This document shows positions 40,568 to 50,570 of a stretch of DNA of 64,000 nt, piece after piece. The position numbers were made by a program, and so were the translations under genes. How positions within the stretch are numbered: position 1 is the first letter of the stretch; every line of letters starts with the position of its first letter. The stretch is from contig NW_005201287.1 in NCBI RefSeq assembly GCF_000372725.1, forward strand, positions 922,272-986,271, written 5' to 3'. Source of the stretch: Emiliania huxleyi CCMP1516. Its lineage: Eukaryota; Haptophyta; Isochrysidales; Noelaerhabdaceae. The notes beneath the pieces were generated by a model, which saw nothing but the letters and a program-made list of their open reading frames with translations, searched no databases and was not told the DNA's origin.

Positions 40568-43500
40568 CTAGCTCCCCCGACGCAGCACAGGCGGCTTGGT
40601 CACCCAAAGCTGCCCTGCACTATCCCTATCGACCAGCGGAGTGCTCCCGGCGGCCCACAAGTGGCCCGCGTGCCGGCGGTGCGTGTGGACGCTCTGCCAA
40701 TGGGACTCGCGCGCAATACCATGCCAGCGACTGCGCGGCACGACAACCGGCGCCCGGGCAAGTAAGCGCGACGCGCTGCCGGGCGCGTAGCCGCCGCCGC
40801 GGGCGGCGGCATTGGCGGCGGCCCCAAAGAGGACGGTGTTGCGAGAGAGTGCGTCGAGCTCGGCGTCCATCTTGTCGAGCCGCACCTTTGACGTCTGCGC
40901 GCGCAGCTTGCTTCTCGGGGTGCGAGGCTTGAACGTGCGGCGACGCGGCGCCGGCGGCCTCCATTCCGGCAGCGTCCTCTGCTCGCGCATCTCGTCGAGC
41001 ACGGCGCGCGCCTCGGCGAGCCTGCCCGCCTGACCGGGTGACAACAACAGAGTCAGAGGACTCCTTCATTCGGTGCGCCTCGGGCGAGCCCGGCCCGCCT
41101 CGTAGAGCTCGCTGATCAGGTCCTGCTCCCGAGTCGCGTTTGGCGCGAGCAGCAAGCCTGACGGGAGAGAGATGAGCGGCCCTCGCCCCACGGCCGCTCG
41201 GTCTCGGCTGCCTCTCGGCTGCCTCTCGCTCTCGCGCCGTGAGCGCGGCCCGCCGCGAGCAGCGAGACGGCGTCCTCCACAGCGCCGCTCAGCGTGAAGC
41301 CGAGGACGAGCTCTTGGCCAAACGTCCTCTGCACCTCGGGCGCGAGCCAGCGGCTCGACGCGCTGAAGATGGCGCGGCCCGCCTCGAGCAGCTGCCTGTT
41401 TGCGGGCCGCCCGCCCGACGGCATCACAGCGCCGACCAAGTACTGCACCGCGCCTGACAGACGCCACCGACACCAGTGACTGGGCAAGGCTCCACCTGCG
41501 GGTCAGTCTGCTGCACCGACGCCGTTCTGCTCGGCCGGGTTGGCCGCCGGCAGCAGCCCCGAGCGGACGCCCCACCGGAAGACCTGAGGGGCGTGTCCCG
41601 GGACGGTTCATGGACGTGTCCTCGGGGCCGAGTAGAGGAGTCCCGCCGGAACGCCTCGAGGGCGAGCGGCGCGTCCGCGTGCAGCTCGCAGCCGCGCAGC
41701 AGCGTCATCAGCCCGACGATGCACGCGAGGTCGGCGCGGTACGCGCGGGTGAGCTCCGCGTACCTAATTAAAATCTTCATAATCATCACCGATTTAATAT
41801 TATTTAATCAGGCGCGGGTGGGCTCCGCGTACCCGGTGCGCAGCAGCCCGGCATTGCGGCAAGCGAGCATCACCTACTCGCAGCCTTCTGCTCCTCGATG
41901 GAGAGCTGTCTGTGGAGGGCCTGTGGCACGCGAGCGTCGCCGTCGCGACGTGCGGCGGGTCGAGCACCTATTAAACAATATCAACACTACTCACCTTTTT
42001 AAGATTATTTAATTAGTCGCGACGTGCGGCGGGTCGAGCACTTTCCCGCCCTCCTCCTCGACCTCGTGCAGCAGCGTCACCGCCAACGTTGCGTCCGCCG
42101 CGCGCGCGCACGCGACGAGCGCCGCAGACAGCAGCTGCCGGTGCTCGTTGACCTGCGTCGCACTCAGCTTCCCGCTGGCGCCGCGCCGCAGCCGAGGAGC
42201 GACGCGCGCGCGCCGGTAGAGGGCGACGGCGTCGGAGGCGGCGCCGCGGGAGCCGTGCGCGCGGATGGCCTGGTCGACGTCCCACCGTCTGCTAATTAGG
42301 AGAGAGTGCGCCAGGGAGAGTCCCCCCCCCGGAGAGCCCCCCCCCCCCCGTTTCTGCGCCCCGTTCTCCGCCGCCGCCAACCCTCCCGGGGAGAGCTAGC
42401 TCGCCTCCGCCTACTCCTAGCCTCGCCTCCGCCTACTCCTAGCCTCGCCTCCGCCTACTCCTAGCCTCGCCTCCGCCTACTCCTAGCCTCGCCTCCGCCG
42501 CAGAAGAGACGCCCTCGCCGTACAGACGCTCCTCGAAGAGGCGGGCGCCTACGCGTACGCATCGGGAAGGGTCGTGGAGGGTGGCAGCGGGGGCCCGCTC
42601 CTTCCCAAGAGAGGCGGCGGCCGAGGGACGGCTCGATCCGCACGAGACCCGACTCGGCGCTCGCCATCATCAGCCTAAGGGCGCCGAGTCGCGCGAGTGG
42701 CGCGGCGATGTGCGCGAGGAGGAGTGCGCCGGAGGGGGAGGGAGGGAGAGCCGGGTGAGGGTCCGGCTGAGGACGCGAAGCCCGCGCTCCGATGCAGACT
42801 GCCACAGAGCGAGCGCCTCGTCGCCTCTGCCGGCGAAGACGAGCGCCTCGAGAAAGAGGCACATCGGCCTACAGGAGAAGTCGAGGGGCAGCTCCGAGCA
42901 CGGCTCCTGGAGGCGCGTCTCGCGGAGGCGGCTCCCCGGCCTACACCACCACAACCACCGCGCGGGTGACGGCCTGCCTCCCGCGGCCACTTGCAGGGGC
43001 AGTCTCCCTCGCACCGCTGCTGCAGAGGGATGTGTCTAGGAGGTGTCTAGGAGGTGTCTAGGAGGTGTCTAGGAAGTGTCTAGGAGGTGTCTAGGGAGTG
43101 TCTCCCTCGCACCGCTGCTGCAGAGGGATGTGCAGAGTGCGGCACGAGTGCGAGTAGATCTGCAGCGCGGTGCTGACGTCGCCTAGGGCCAGGGCCGGGG
43201 CCGAGGTCGGGCGTCAGGTGAGGAGAGCTGCGACGAAGTGCTGATGTCGCCGCTGATCGCGCAGACGGAGAGGAGCGGGTTGAGGACCTCCGCCGCAGCA
43301 TCCGCCTCGGACAACCCTCCCTCCTCGGCGCCGCCCTCCGTTGCCGGGCGCAACTCAGCCGTGTTACCAGCCTCGTCAATACCCTGCTTGCCGCCGCCCC
43401 GCGCGCCGCCCTCCGCGCCGCCCCCGGGCCGAGGCAGGACGGAGAGGCCGCAGTCCATCCGCAGGTGCTCCACCACCTACAGGAGGAGATACGAGCCTCG

Positions 43501-44295
43501 CGGCAAGGTGCCTCTGCGCACTGCGACCCCCGCCGCTCGACCGCCAAAAAGGCGATGCGCAGCAGCAGCTCCTCGTGCTCGAGCGGCTCGCCGCCGACGA
43601 CGCCCCACTCGTCGCTCCCGCTGAGGAAGAGCTCCGCGCTCTCCACCTACCAGCCTCACACCGCCGCCTCGCCCTCCCGGCACGCCGCAGGCGAGGCTGC
43701 CGCAGCCGCTCGCCTCGGCCGCGGCACTCCTCGCCGCCTCGCCTCGCCTCGCCGCCTCCTCGTCGCGCCGCGACGCGTCGGTCGACGAGAAGAGCTCGCG
43801 GTACGGGTCGCTCTCCTCCCACACGTCCGGCGGCGTGGGCGGCAGCCTCAGGTCGAACCGGTAACCCTCGCTCATCTGGCGGAGCAGCGAGGCGGCAAAG
43901 CCGGGCGTGCAGCGCGTCAGGCGGGCGCTGCGGTGCCTGAGGTAGAGCTCGCCGGCGAGGCTGCCCTGGCCGAGCTCACAGCAGTTGCGGAACGCGGTTT
44001 GCATCGCCGTATTCAGGTAGTCGTTTGACTTTTGATTGCGATGAGCCTCCGACGCCAATCCGATGGCGGCGTCCCTCTGCCTGACGGCGTCCTCCATCTC
44101 GAGGAAGAGGCGGCGCACCAGCCGCTCGTTGAGGCGGAGGAGGCCCTCGGCAAGCGGGTCGGGCGGCTCGTCGTCCTCGCGTCCTAGGCTTGGCGCCGGA
44201 GGAGGAGGCCGCAGGGCGACGCTGCAGAGGTTCGCTGCATGCCGGCGCGATCGGCGGCCAGCGTCCCCGGAGGCCACTCGCAGCAGCCGGAGCAT
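40568..44295 (-). CDS. pentatricopeptide-repeat-like (PPR) organelle protein, multi-exon
   Basis: Starts MLRLLRVASGDAGRRSRRHA, an Arg-rich presequence typical of organelle import. First exon 43756-44295, second begins at 43646, last is 40568-41029. Helical-hairpin repeats: LISELYE-AGRLAEARAVLDEMREQR across a splice junction, QLLSAALVACARAADATLAV, CLFLEALVFAGRGDEALALW, VGLMTLLRGCELHADAPLAL. This fits an RNA-binding factor for plastid or mitochondrial transcripts. Several introns have the unusual duplicated-exon-start structure (41030-41098, 41764-41832, 41968-42041, 43002-43132). The middle exons between 41100 and 43480 are only partly resolved; the PPR call rests on repeat spacing rather than strict motif scores. 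Confidence 0.55.
41030..41098 (-). other. intron with duplicated downstream-exon start (PPR gene)
   Basis: 69-nt GC-AG intron. Its first about 24 nt (GCGGGCCGGGCTCGCC...) are a near copy of the first 24 nt of the next exon (GCGGGCAGGCTCGCC...). The remaining 45 nt (starting ACCGAATGAAGGAGTCC, ending CCCGGTCAG) are unrelated. Splicing joins LISELYE to AGRLAEARAV. Confidence 0.7.
41764..41832 (-). other. AT-rich-filler intron with duplicated exon start (PPR gene)
   Basis: 69-nt GT-AG intron. The first 21 nt (GTACGCGGAGCCCACCCGCG+C) repeat the start of the downstream exon with one mismatch. The other 48 nt are strongly AT-rich (starts CTGATTAAATAATATT, ends TTTTAATTAG), in contrast to about 70% GC around it. 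Confidence 0.75.
41968..42041 (-). other. AT-rich-filler intron with duplicated exon start (PPR gene)
   Basis: 74-nt GT-AG intron. The first 26 nt are identical to the first 26 nt of the next exon (both start GTGCTCGACCCGCCGCACGT). The 48-nt filler is AT-rich (TAATTAAATAATCTT at its start, TTGTTTAATAG at its end). Confidence 0.75.
42401..42497. repeat. 22-bp tandem repeat inside PPR gene
   Basis: About four copies of a 22-bp unit containing CTCGCCTCCGCCTACTCCTA, in or next to an intron of the PPR-like gene. Confidence 0.85.
43002..43132. repeat. 33-bp exact direct repeat flanking an 11-bp tandem array (PPR gene)
   Basis: 43002-43034 and 43100-43132 are identical 33-mers (both start GTCTCCCTCGCACCGCTGCT). 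Between them are six copies of an 11-bp unit, TCTAGGAGGTG. On the coding strand each unit supplies a CCTAG acceptor-like end. This has the same duplication-plus-filler layout as the introns above. Confidence 0.8.
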
Positions 44296-44458
44296 GCCGC
44301 ACCGGACACAGCCCGGCAGAGGGCTTAGCAGCGTCGGAGGAAGCAGGATCAGGCTGGGCAAGTGCCTTCGTGCCTTCTCGCGGCGCAAGACGGCGCCGGT
44401 CGTGGAAAGTTCAAGCTGGACCGTTTCTTTCTGTGTGTGTTGGAACTATGTTAGGTAA

Positions 44459-44947
44459 TTGCCTGGAACTAGCTTGCCGAACTTGAGCTCTGTTGCTCGC
44501 GCCACCGCCTGCAGACCTTCTGGAATGCGCTTCACCGCCGGCTGCCTGCCACCGCTCCACTCCGCGGTCCGAACGACGGTCCCGAGCATGGCGAGCCCGC
44601 TCGACGCCGTGGCCACGCCGCTCACCAAGTTTCAGGGGAGCGGCGTCTCCAACAGCAACCCGCTTGCCGACGCGCCGTTTGAGGTGCTGGCTCTCTTTGC
44701 CGTCATCCTCCTGGCCGGCGTCGGCGGCCTAGTTCGCGCCTCGGGCGTGCTCTCGTCGGCGGCTCCGACTGTCGGTCTTGGAGAGAGCCGCGAGGAGCTC
44801 AAGGAGGAGGCGCAGCAGGCTGCGACCGAGGAGGCGGAGATGACGCAGGCGGAGAAGGAGGCGATGTACTTCAAAGAGATTCGTAGCGAGCTGGCAGCGA
44901 AGCGCGGCGGCTCGGGAAAGAAGCGAAAAAAGGCGCGCAAGAAGTAG
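44459..44947 (+). CDS. single-pass membrane protein with basic tail, unrecognised
   Basis: Single open frame, up to 162 residues. Later starts are possible at 44522 (MRFTAGCLPPLHSAVRTTVP) or 44588. One transmembrane helix (FEVLALFAVILLAGVGGLVR) lies after a segment resembling a processed plastid/mitochondrial N-terminus. A charged coiled region follows (ESREELKEEAQQAATEEAEM) and a Lys-rich end (GKKRKKARKK). It is divergently oriented from the PPR-like gene, starting about 160 bp away. No family recognised; a small thylakoid or envelope protein is a guess from topology. Confidence 0.5.
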   Translation: MPGTSLPNLSSVARATACRPSGMRFTAGCLPPLHSAVRTTVPSMASPLDAVATPLTKFQGSGVSNSNPLADAPFEVLALFAVILLAGVGGLVRASGVLSSAAPTVGLGESREELKEEAQQAATEEAEMTQAEKEAMYFKEIRSELAAKRGGSGKKRKKARKK

Positions 44948-45099
44948 CGCAGGAGGGTCCTGTTCTTGAGGTCATGCTTGAGGTTGCACGCGGTGGTCGA
45001 AAAATATGTGCGTCATTAAACATGCACATGTATGTGGGAGGCGCGCGGAACACACGGTACACACGCACACACGCACCTCATCTGTTTAAAAACATCCTC

Positions 45100-47096
45100 T
45101 CAGCACGCCTCTTGCTGTGCTGCGTGCGCGGTCTCGTGCGGCGGCGGCGGCACGACGAGCTGCGGCTCGCCGGGCACCGTGAGTGAGGCGGTGCAGGGCG
45201 GCGTGATCGCCACCAGCGGCGCGGAGTACGGGCTTCCGCCGGGGCCGCCGCTGCTGCGGGGCCCGCTGCTGCGGGGCCCGCTGCTGCGGGGCCCGCTGCC
45301 GCACCGGTCTGTGTTTGCGCGACTGTTGATCACGCGTCCCGCGGACGACCAGTCCATCAGCAAGCAGTAGGTCAGGCCGAAGAGGGCGAGCGGCGCCTGG
45401 GCGATGGTCGTGGCGCCGACGCAGAAGGCCAGCTTGCGAGGCACGGAGGAGGTGGCGAGGTCGGTGAGGGCGAGGGCGCCGACGACGGGCGAGGCGACGG
45501 CGTAGAAGCAGAAGAAGGTTGCTCCGATCGAGAGGAGCGGCTTGCCGAGCGGCACGAAGAGGCACATCGAGCAGATCGAGAGGATGCGGGTCTGCATGTG
45601 CGGCAGCAGCACCCAGAGGATGGCGCCAAAGGCGTCTCGAACCGCCTCGTCGTTGCTGACGGCGTGGGTGACGGCGCCGCTCGCGGCGAGGAGCGCGACG
45701 TTGTACGCCGCCACCAGCACCGACGCGATGCCGATGAGGAGGAAGAAGGCCTTCTTGGCGCCCGGGTCGCGCTTCCCGAGCAGGGTCATCGTGCGGACAG
45801 AGACCACCTGGATCCAGCCCTGCTGCGCGGCGGAGAGGGCCTGCGGACATGGCGTGGACGTGTCATCGACATGTCGTGGACGCGACCCGAGGATCCAGCC
45901 GTGCTGTGCGGCAGGCCTCTAACCCTAACCCTAACCCTAACCCTAGCCCTAGCCCTGCTGCGCGGCGGGCCTGCTCGCACTGCACCCAAATGGCTCCCGC
46001 CGCCACTTGCGCGGTCGAGACGCCCCGCACGTTGGTGAGCGCAACCAGCTGCAGCTCGAAGATGAGCCAGCCCGAAAAGTTCGACGCGATCTGCGGCAGC
46101 GTGAGCCGCGCGAACTCGCACACCTCCCTGCGGCTGAAGAGGGGCGCGTGCTGCTTGCCGCGCGGCAAGAAGAGCGGCAGGAGGCCGAACCACCACGCGA
46201 GGCCGCACCACACCACGATCCGCGAGGCGCGCACCGTGCTCCACGCGACGGCGGCGCCGAGCACGCCCCACCGCCAGCGGTAGATGAAGGCGTACCTAGG
46301 TGAAGGCGTCAGTGGCCGTTCTTAGTCAGGCGCCGAGCAGGCCCCACCGCCAGCGGCAGAGAGAGGCGCGCGAGCAGAGCACGTCCAGGCCGAGCCCGGT
46401 GAGCAGCGAGTTGAGCGAGGCCTAGGGTTAGGGTTAGGGTTAGGGTTAGGGTCAGGGTTAGCCGAGCCCGGTGAGCAGCGAGTTGAGCGAGGCCGAGCGA
46501 GCGTAGCCGCACGAGACGAAGACGGCTTCGATCTGGATGTCGAGCAGCAGCAGCAGCGCGCCGCCCGCCATGACACGCGTGTACGTCCCCACGGCGGCGG
46601 CGATGCTCGGCTCGACGCCGACGCACCGCAGGACGGGCGCAGAGACAAACTGGAGAGCGCACGAGGGCAGGCAAGAGAGGGCCGCGAGGACGACGGCGCG
46701 CCGGAAGTAGTGCGGTATCCGGTCCCTGCGGCTCGCGCCGATGCACCCGGGCAGCACGTTCCACAGGTAGGCGCTCAGGCCGAGCATCACCATCAGCATC
46801 GAAACGTTGAAGTAGACCCGCCCGTAGCCGAGCGCCGACTGCAGGTGCGCCGAGTCGGGCGTGGAACCCGCAAAGAACATGGTGATGAGAGGCGGTGCGC
46901 CCCACTCGAGGATGGCAGACAGGCAAAGCGGCACGCCCTGGCTGAAGAAGAAGCGCAGCTCGTTGCGAAGGCTGTACGGCGGCTCCTCGGCGCTGCTGCT
47001 GGCCGGCTCGGCCGCGGCGGACTCCTCCGCTTCGGGAAGCATGGTCTCGCGCTGCGTCTCGCGACAGGGGCTGTCGGGCGACAGGAGCTGCGACAT
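45100..47096 (-). CDS. MATE family multidrug/toxin extrusion transporter
   Basis: Four exons join in frame, 46494-47096, 46381-46421, 45971-46295 and 45100-45840, giving 569 residues. The N-terminal cytosolic region is acidic. Helices then follow MATE order: LRFFFSQGVPLCLSAILEWG, YFNVSMLMVMLGLSAYLWNV, PGCIGASRRDRIPHYFRRAV (the family's loop after TM2), RVMAGGALLLLLDIQIEAVF, then RWRWGVLGAAVAWSTVRAS, LTLPQIASNFSGWLIFELQL and KKAFFLLIGIASVLVAAYNV. Cation-coupled organic solute efflux is the expected role; substrate unknown. The Ser/Gly/Pro-rich C-terminus contains a 15-bp in-frame repeat (45246-45300). All three introns contain partial copies of neighbouring exon sequence, and two contain telomere-type repeats. 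Confidence 0.85.
45841..45970 (-). other. MATE intron with telomeric repeats and nested exon-like copies
   Basis: 130-nt GC-AG intron. In the coding sense it begins with a copy of downstream exon sequence (CGCCGCGCAGCAGGGCT), runs into telomere-type hexamers (TAGGGT units), then a second exon-like copy (TGCCGCACAGCACGGCTGGA), then a tail with GACATGTCGATGACACGTCC before CCGCAG. The genuine exon start follows at 45840 (ALSAAQQGWIQ). Confidence 0.75.
46422..46493 (-). other. intron made of an exon-start duplication plus telomeric repeats (MATE)
   Basis: 72-nt GC-AG intron at a codon border. The first 33 nt are identical to the first 33 nt of the next exon (both start GCCTCGCTCAACTCGCTGCT). The remaining 39 nt are six telomere-type hexamers (TAACCC, one TGACCC) ending in TAG, which serves as the acceptor. 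On the + strand this reads as (TTAGGG)n at 46422-46460. Confidence 0.85.
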
Positions 47097-47539
47097 GATC
47101 CGTCTCTGCCGTCGCGGTCGGACGGTCCTGCTCGGTCGGTCGTGGTCACGGTTCGGGCTCCCTACTCGAGTGAGGCGGGCTCCAACTGTAGGGTGGTCGG
47201 ACTGTCTATTGGGATCGACCCCAGCTATGGGCTCGAGAGTACTGTTGTACGTACTTTTAGCTTACTGGGAGAAAAGAGAGAGGGGGGTTGTGTTCTCTAG
47301 GCCCCTAGGGTTAGGGTTAGCTCTCTCTGTTGTAGGCCAGGTTGAGGAGATTACACGATCCCGGCGTGAGCAGGACTAACTGAGGGATCCGCTCCTGACA
47401 GTGGCATGCACTGCGCTGCGGCGCGTGCCACTGTCTTTGTTTGAAGTTAAAAGTCGAATCAGAGCGCCGTCGGCCGTCGGCGCTGTCCCTCGTTTTCCTC
47501 CCACGGACCGCCCGTCCGGCACCGCTCGCTCCGGGACGC

Positions 47540-47762
47540 ACGCCGGCGAAGCACCATCAAGCTGCTGTACGGCCCCGGCATCGCCTCCCCTGGCTTAGCT
47601 AGACTGAGAGACCATTGTGCACATGGTTGGTCTCTACAATATATACACTGACACTAAACCTCCCAGAGCTCGTCCCGGTCCGTCACGGCCATCCTCGGCC
47701 TCCGGAGGGCCCCCGACCGCGGCGCGGTGTGGCGGCGTCACAAATCCGACCACAGAGCACCA
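47540..47762. repeat. dispersed repeat copy B
   Basis: Aligns with 14615-14836 over its full length in the same orientation, with scattered substitutions and small indels (CCCCCGGCTTAGCT against CCCCTGGCTTAGCT). Confidence 0.75.
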
Positions 47763-48441
47763 CGAAACCACGACTAAGGTGCCCACAGGGTCCAAAAAAG
47801 AAAGGAAAAAAGAAATGGGGCAAGCCCCATCGCAGCACTTCGTGTTGGAGAGTCGAGATATTGAGATTGTGACTAGGAGGAAGGGACGCTGGCGATTCTC
47901 AAAGGTATACCCTTGGAATGGCCGGATCCAGCCTTGAAAGTACGAGATCGCGCGCGCTTCGCGCGCTGCACCGCCTGTTCTCCGCGGCTGAGTGACGACG
48001 CGTGCCGTGTGCCAGCAGAGTTGGGCGCGCGCGGCGCCGTCGGCGCCGGTGAGGGAAGGCGCGGGTGCAGCGGCCGCCGGCGGTCGTACCGCTCGCCGGC
48101 CAGGCAGCGCAGCAGCGGCCAGCGCAGCGGCCGCTGGCGCAGCAGCCAGAGCAGCCGGTGCGCGCCTTGCGAGGCGAGTACTGCCGCCCGGCAGCCTTGA
48201 GGCGGCCAGGCGGCAGTACTCGTTCGAATGTTGCGAGCCGTGCGCGCGCCGAGGCGCGCGCGGCGCGCGCCCTGGCCCATAACACCGCCCGGGCACAGAC
48301 TCCCTACCCGTCGGATCACACAGGGGCCCCTCAGAGCAGCCCACACGATCACACACTCACACACACACATCACTGTGAGAGTCGTGATTTCTTGAGCATT
48401 TTCAAAAATCTCTCTCTCACACAGGTGCGTGCTTCTCTCTC

Positions 48442-48583
<142 letters not shown>

Positions 48584-48691
48584 GTGTGTGTGTGTTTGTG
48601 TGTGTGTCTTTCGGTGCTTTTCTCTTTCTTTGTAAAATTTACGACAGAACCTTCCACGTCTACGCGCGAACACAGCTATTTCAGCGCTTTC

Positions 48692-50083
48692 ATGAAGATG
48701 CCGTGGAGCAAGGAGCCCGAGCCGCTGGAGGCGGTTCTGCCGGACGGTGCCGTAGATTCGAGCGCGCTGCTCACGTACACCGTGGCTGTGCTCGGCACCT
48801 GCGTCTTCCTCCGCAAGTGTCCGCACGGCGCGTCCGATTCCGTGGCGCTCCTGCTCTTCTTTGTGTTTTGGTACGTGGGCAACGCCTTCTACAACCAGTA
48901 CAACACGCTCGCCATCGGAGCGACCGGCGGCAAGCACGGCGGCCTCACCATGACAGTCTCCACCATGCAGCTCGGCGTGTGCACGCTGTACGCGATGCTG
49001 CTGTGGCTCGCAAACAAGAACCCGATCAAGCTGTGCGGGCTGCAGCTGGCGGAGTCCATGCCCTTCCCAGCGGTGAACGGCAAGGACATCGTCAGCACTC
49101 TCCCCGTCGCCTTCTGCTCCGCCGCTGCCCACTCAGCAGGCGTCTTTTGCCTCGGCGCCGACCCGCTGTTTGGCCAGATCGTCAAGGCGAGAGGGGCGGA
49201 GAGCGCGAGCGCGACGGCGCCCTTCCTGACGGGGAGGACGGGCTTGGAATAGGCGGGTGAGCCGGTGCTGTCCGCGCTGGTCAACACGGTCTTCTACAAG
49301 AAGCGGCCCTCGATGCCCAAGATCTTGTGCCTCTTCTTCATCGTCGGCGGCGTCGCGTTTGCGTCACTCAAGAAGGGTTTGGACGGCGCGTACAAGCTCA
49401 AGTTCGACGAGACGGCGCTGCTATTTGGCATGATCGGCAACACCTTCGCCGCCTTCAAGGGCGCCGAGACCAAAAAGCTGATGACTGTGCCCGGCCTCAA
49501 GGACCGGATGGGAGGAGTCGCCAACCAGTTTGCAGTCACCGAGTGCCTTGCGTTTGCCATCTCGCTCCCCGTCATGTTTGCGACGGAGGGCGCCAAGTGG
49601 GGCACCTTCATGCACCTGCTCGCCACCAACCGCGACCTCCAGGTCGGCCTCTTCGTCTCGGGCCTCTCCTTCTACCTGTGAGTACTCCCCCTCTGCTCCG
49701 CCTACAGATGTGCCCACACTCGTCCCTGGCCCCCGCCCTGCGCCCCCGCCACCCCGTCGCGCCCGATCACCGCCGTGCGCCGCAACGCAGGTACAACGAG
49801 CTCGCGACAATGACCATCAAGGCGACGGGCGCCGTCACCTCCTCCGTCGCCAACACCGCCAAGCGCGTCATCGTGATGGTCTACATGGCTGCCGTCACCG
49901 GCAAGGTGCTCACCGAGGAGCAAAAGATCGGCGCCGCCGTCGCCATCGGGTTCGTGCTCGTCTACTCGGCGCGATGGCGCGGAGGACGCGGGCAGCTGTC
50001 CTGCCGCGAGTCTAACGCCCCCCACCTGCTCCCGGCAGGTGATCGACGACGTGCTCGCGTCGCTCAAGAAGAAGACCGCGTGA
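48692..50083 (+). CDS. triose-phosphate/phosphate translocator family (drug/metabolite superfamily)
   Basis: Four exons, 48692-49186, 49253-49677, 49791-49968 and 50039-50083, join in frame to 380 residues. Introns are 66 (GC-AG), 113 (GT-AG) and 70 nt (GC-AG). TPT-family landmarks: VFWYVGNAFYNQYNTLAIGA, STMQLGVCTLYAMLLW, QIVKAGEPVLSALVNTVFY (spliced), ILCLFFIVGGVAFASLKKG, and FYLYNELATMTIKATGAVTS with VANTAKRVIVMV across the third exon. Ten or so helices are expected. It exchanges phosphorylated C3/C5/C6 compounds or PEP for phosphate across a plastid membrane; substrate cannot be fixed from sequence. There is little presequence, which fits an outer envelope or periplastid location in a complex plastid (inference). 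It ends in a dilysine-like SLKKKTA. Confidence 0.88.
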
Positions 50084-50570
50084 GAGCCAAAGGAGCCTCG
50101 GAGGTGGCTGGCAAGTGCATGGGCATGCCATGGCCCTGGCGCCAAGGCTCGTTCCCTTGGCGGCTGGAGAGGGGTACATGTAATGCTCCTTGGCGCAGCT
50201 GTTTTCTTCGACAGCCGCGGTGCCATATGCGCGGTGGAGATGCATAACGTCGTGTTCCCCGGATCCGCAGAGTTTGCTCCTTTGTGGTACAACCGCCTCG
50301 GTCGGAGAGACAGTTTACGTGTGTTGTTGGTGTGTGTGTCACAGGGGTTGTACCAGTCTCTCAGGATCGCTGTCGGGAAAATACTCCACAGAGATGGGCG
50401 CCACGACGCTCAGCCAGAGACCCAGACGCAGACCTTTCACAGTCGTTTTTAAAACTAAAACACGGAGCCTGCAGGCAAGCTCTCACACACACACAGGGTA
50501 TCTTAGCCACTTGCCTGGGCTCGGTTGGTCCACGCGTTGACTGCTGCAGATAGAGTGGCACTTATTCTGT
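50084..50570. other. convergent intergenic interval, nothing recognised
   Basis: Low-complexity TG/AC segments and the 3' flanks of two convergent genes. No RNA gene or repeat recognised. Confidence 0.4.

Noticed and set aside
45889..46460. Chromosome end or telomere at the MATE locus
   Set aside because: Telomeric hexamers are short, in both orientations, and embedded in an intact gene; interstitial, not terminal.
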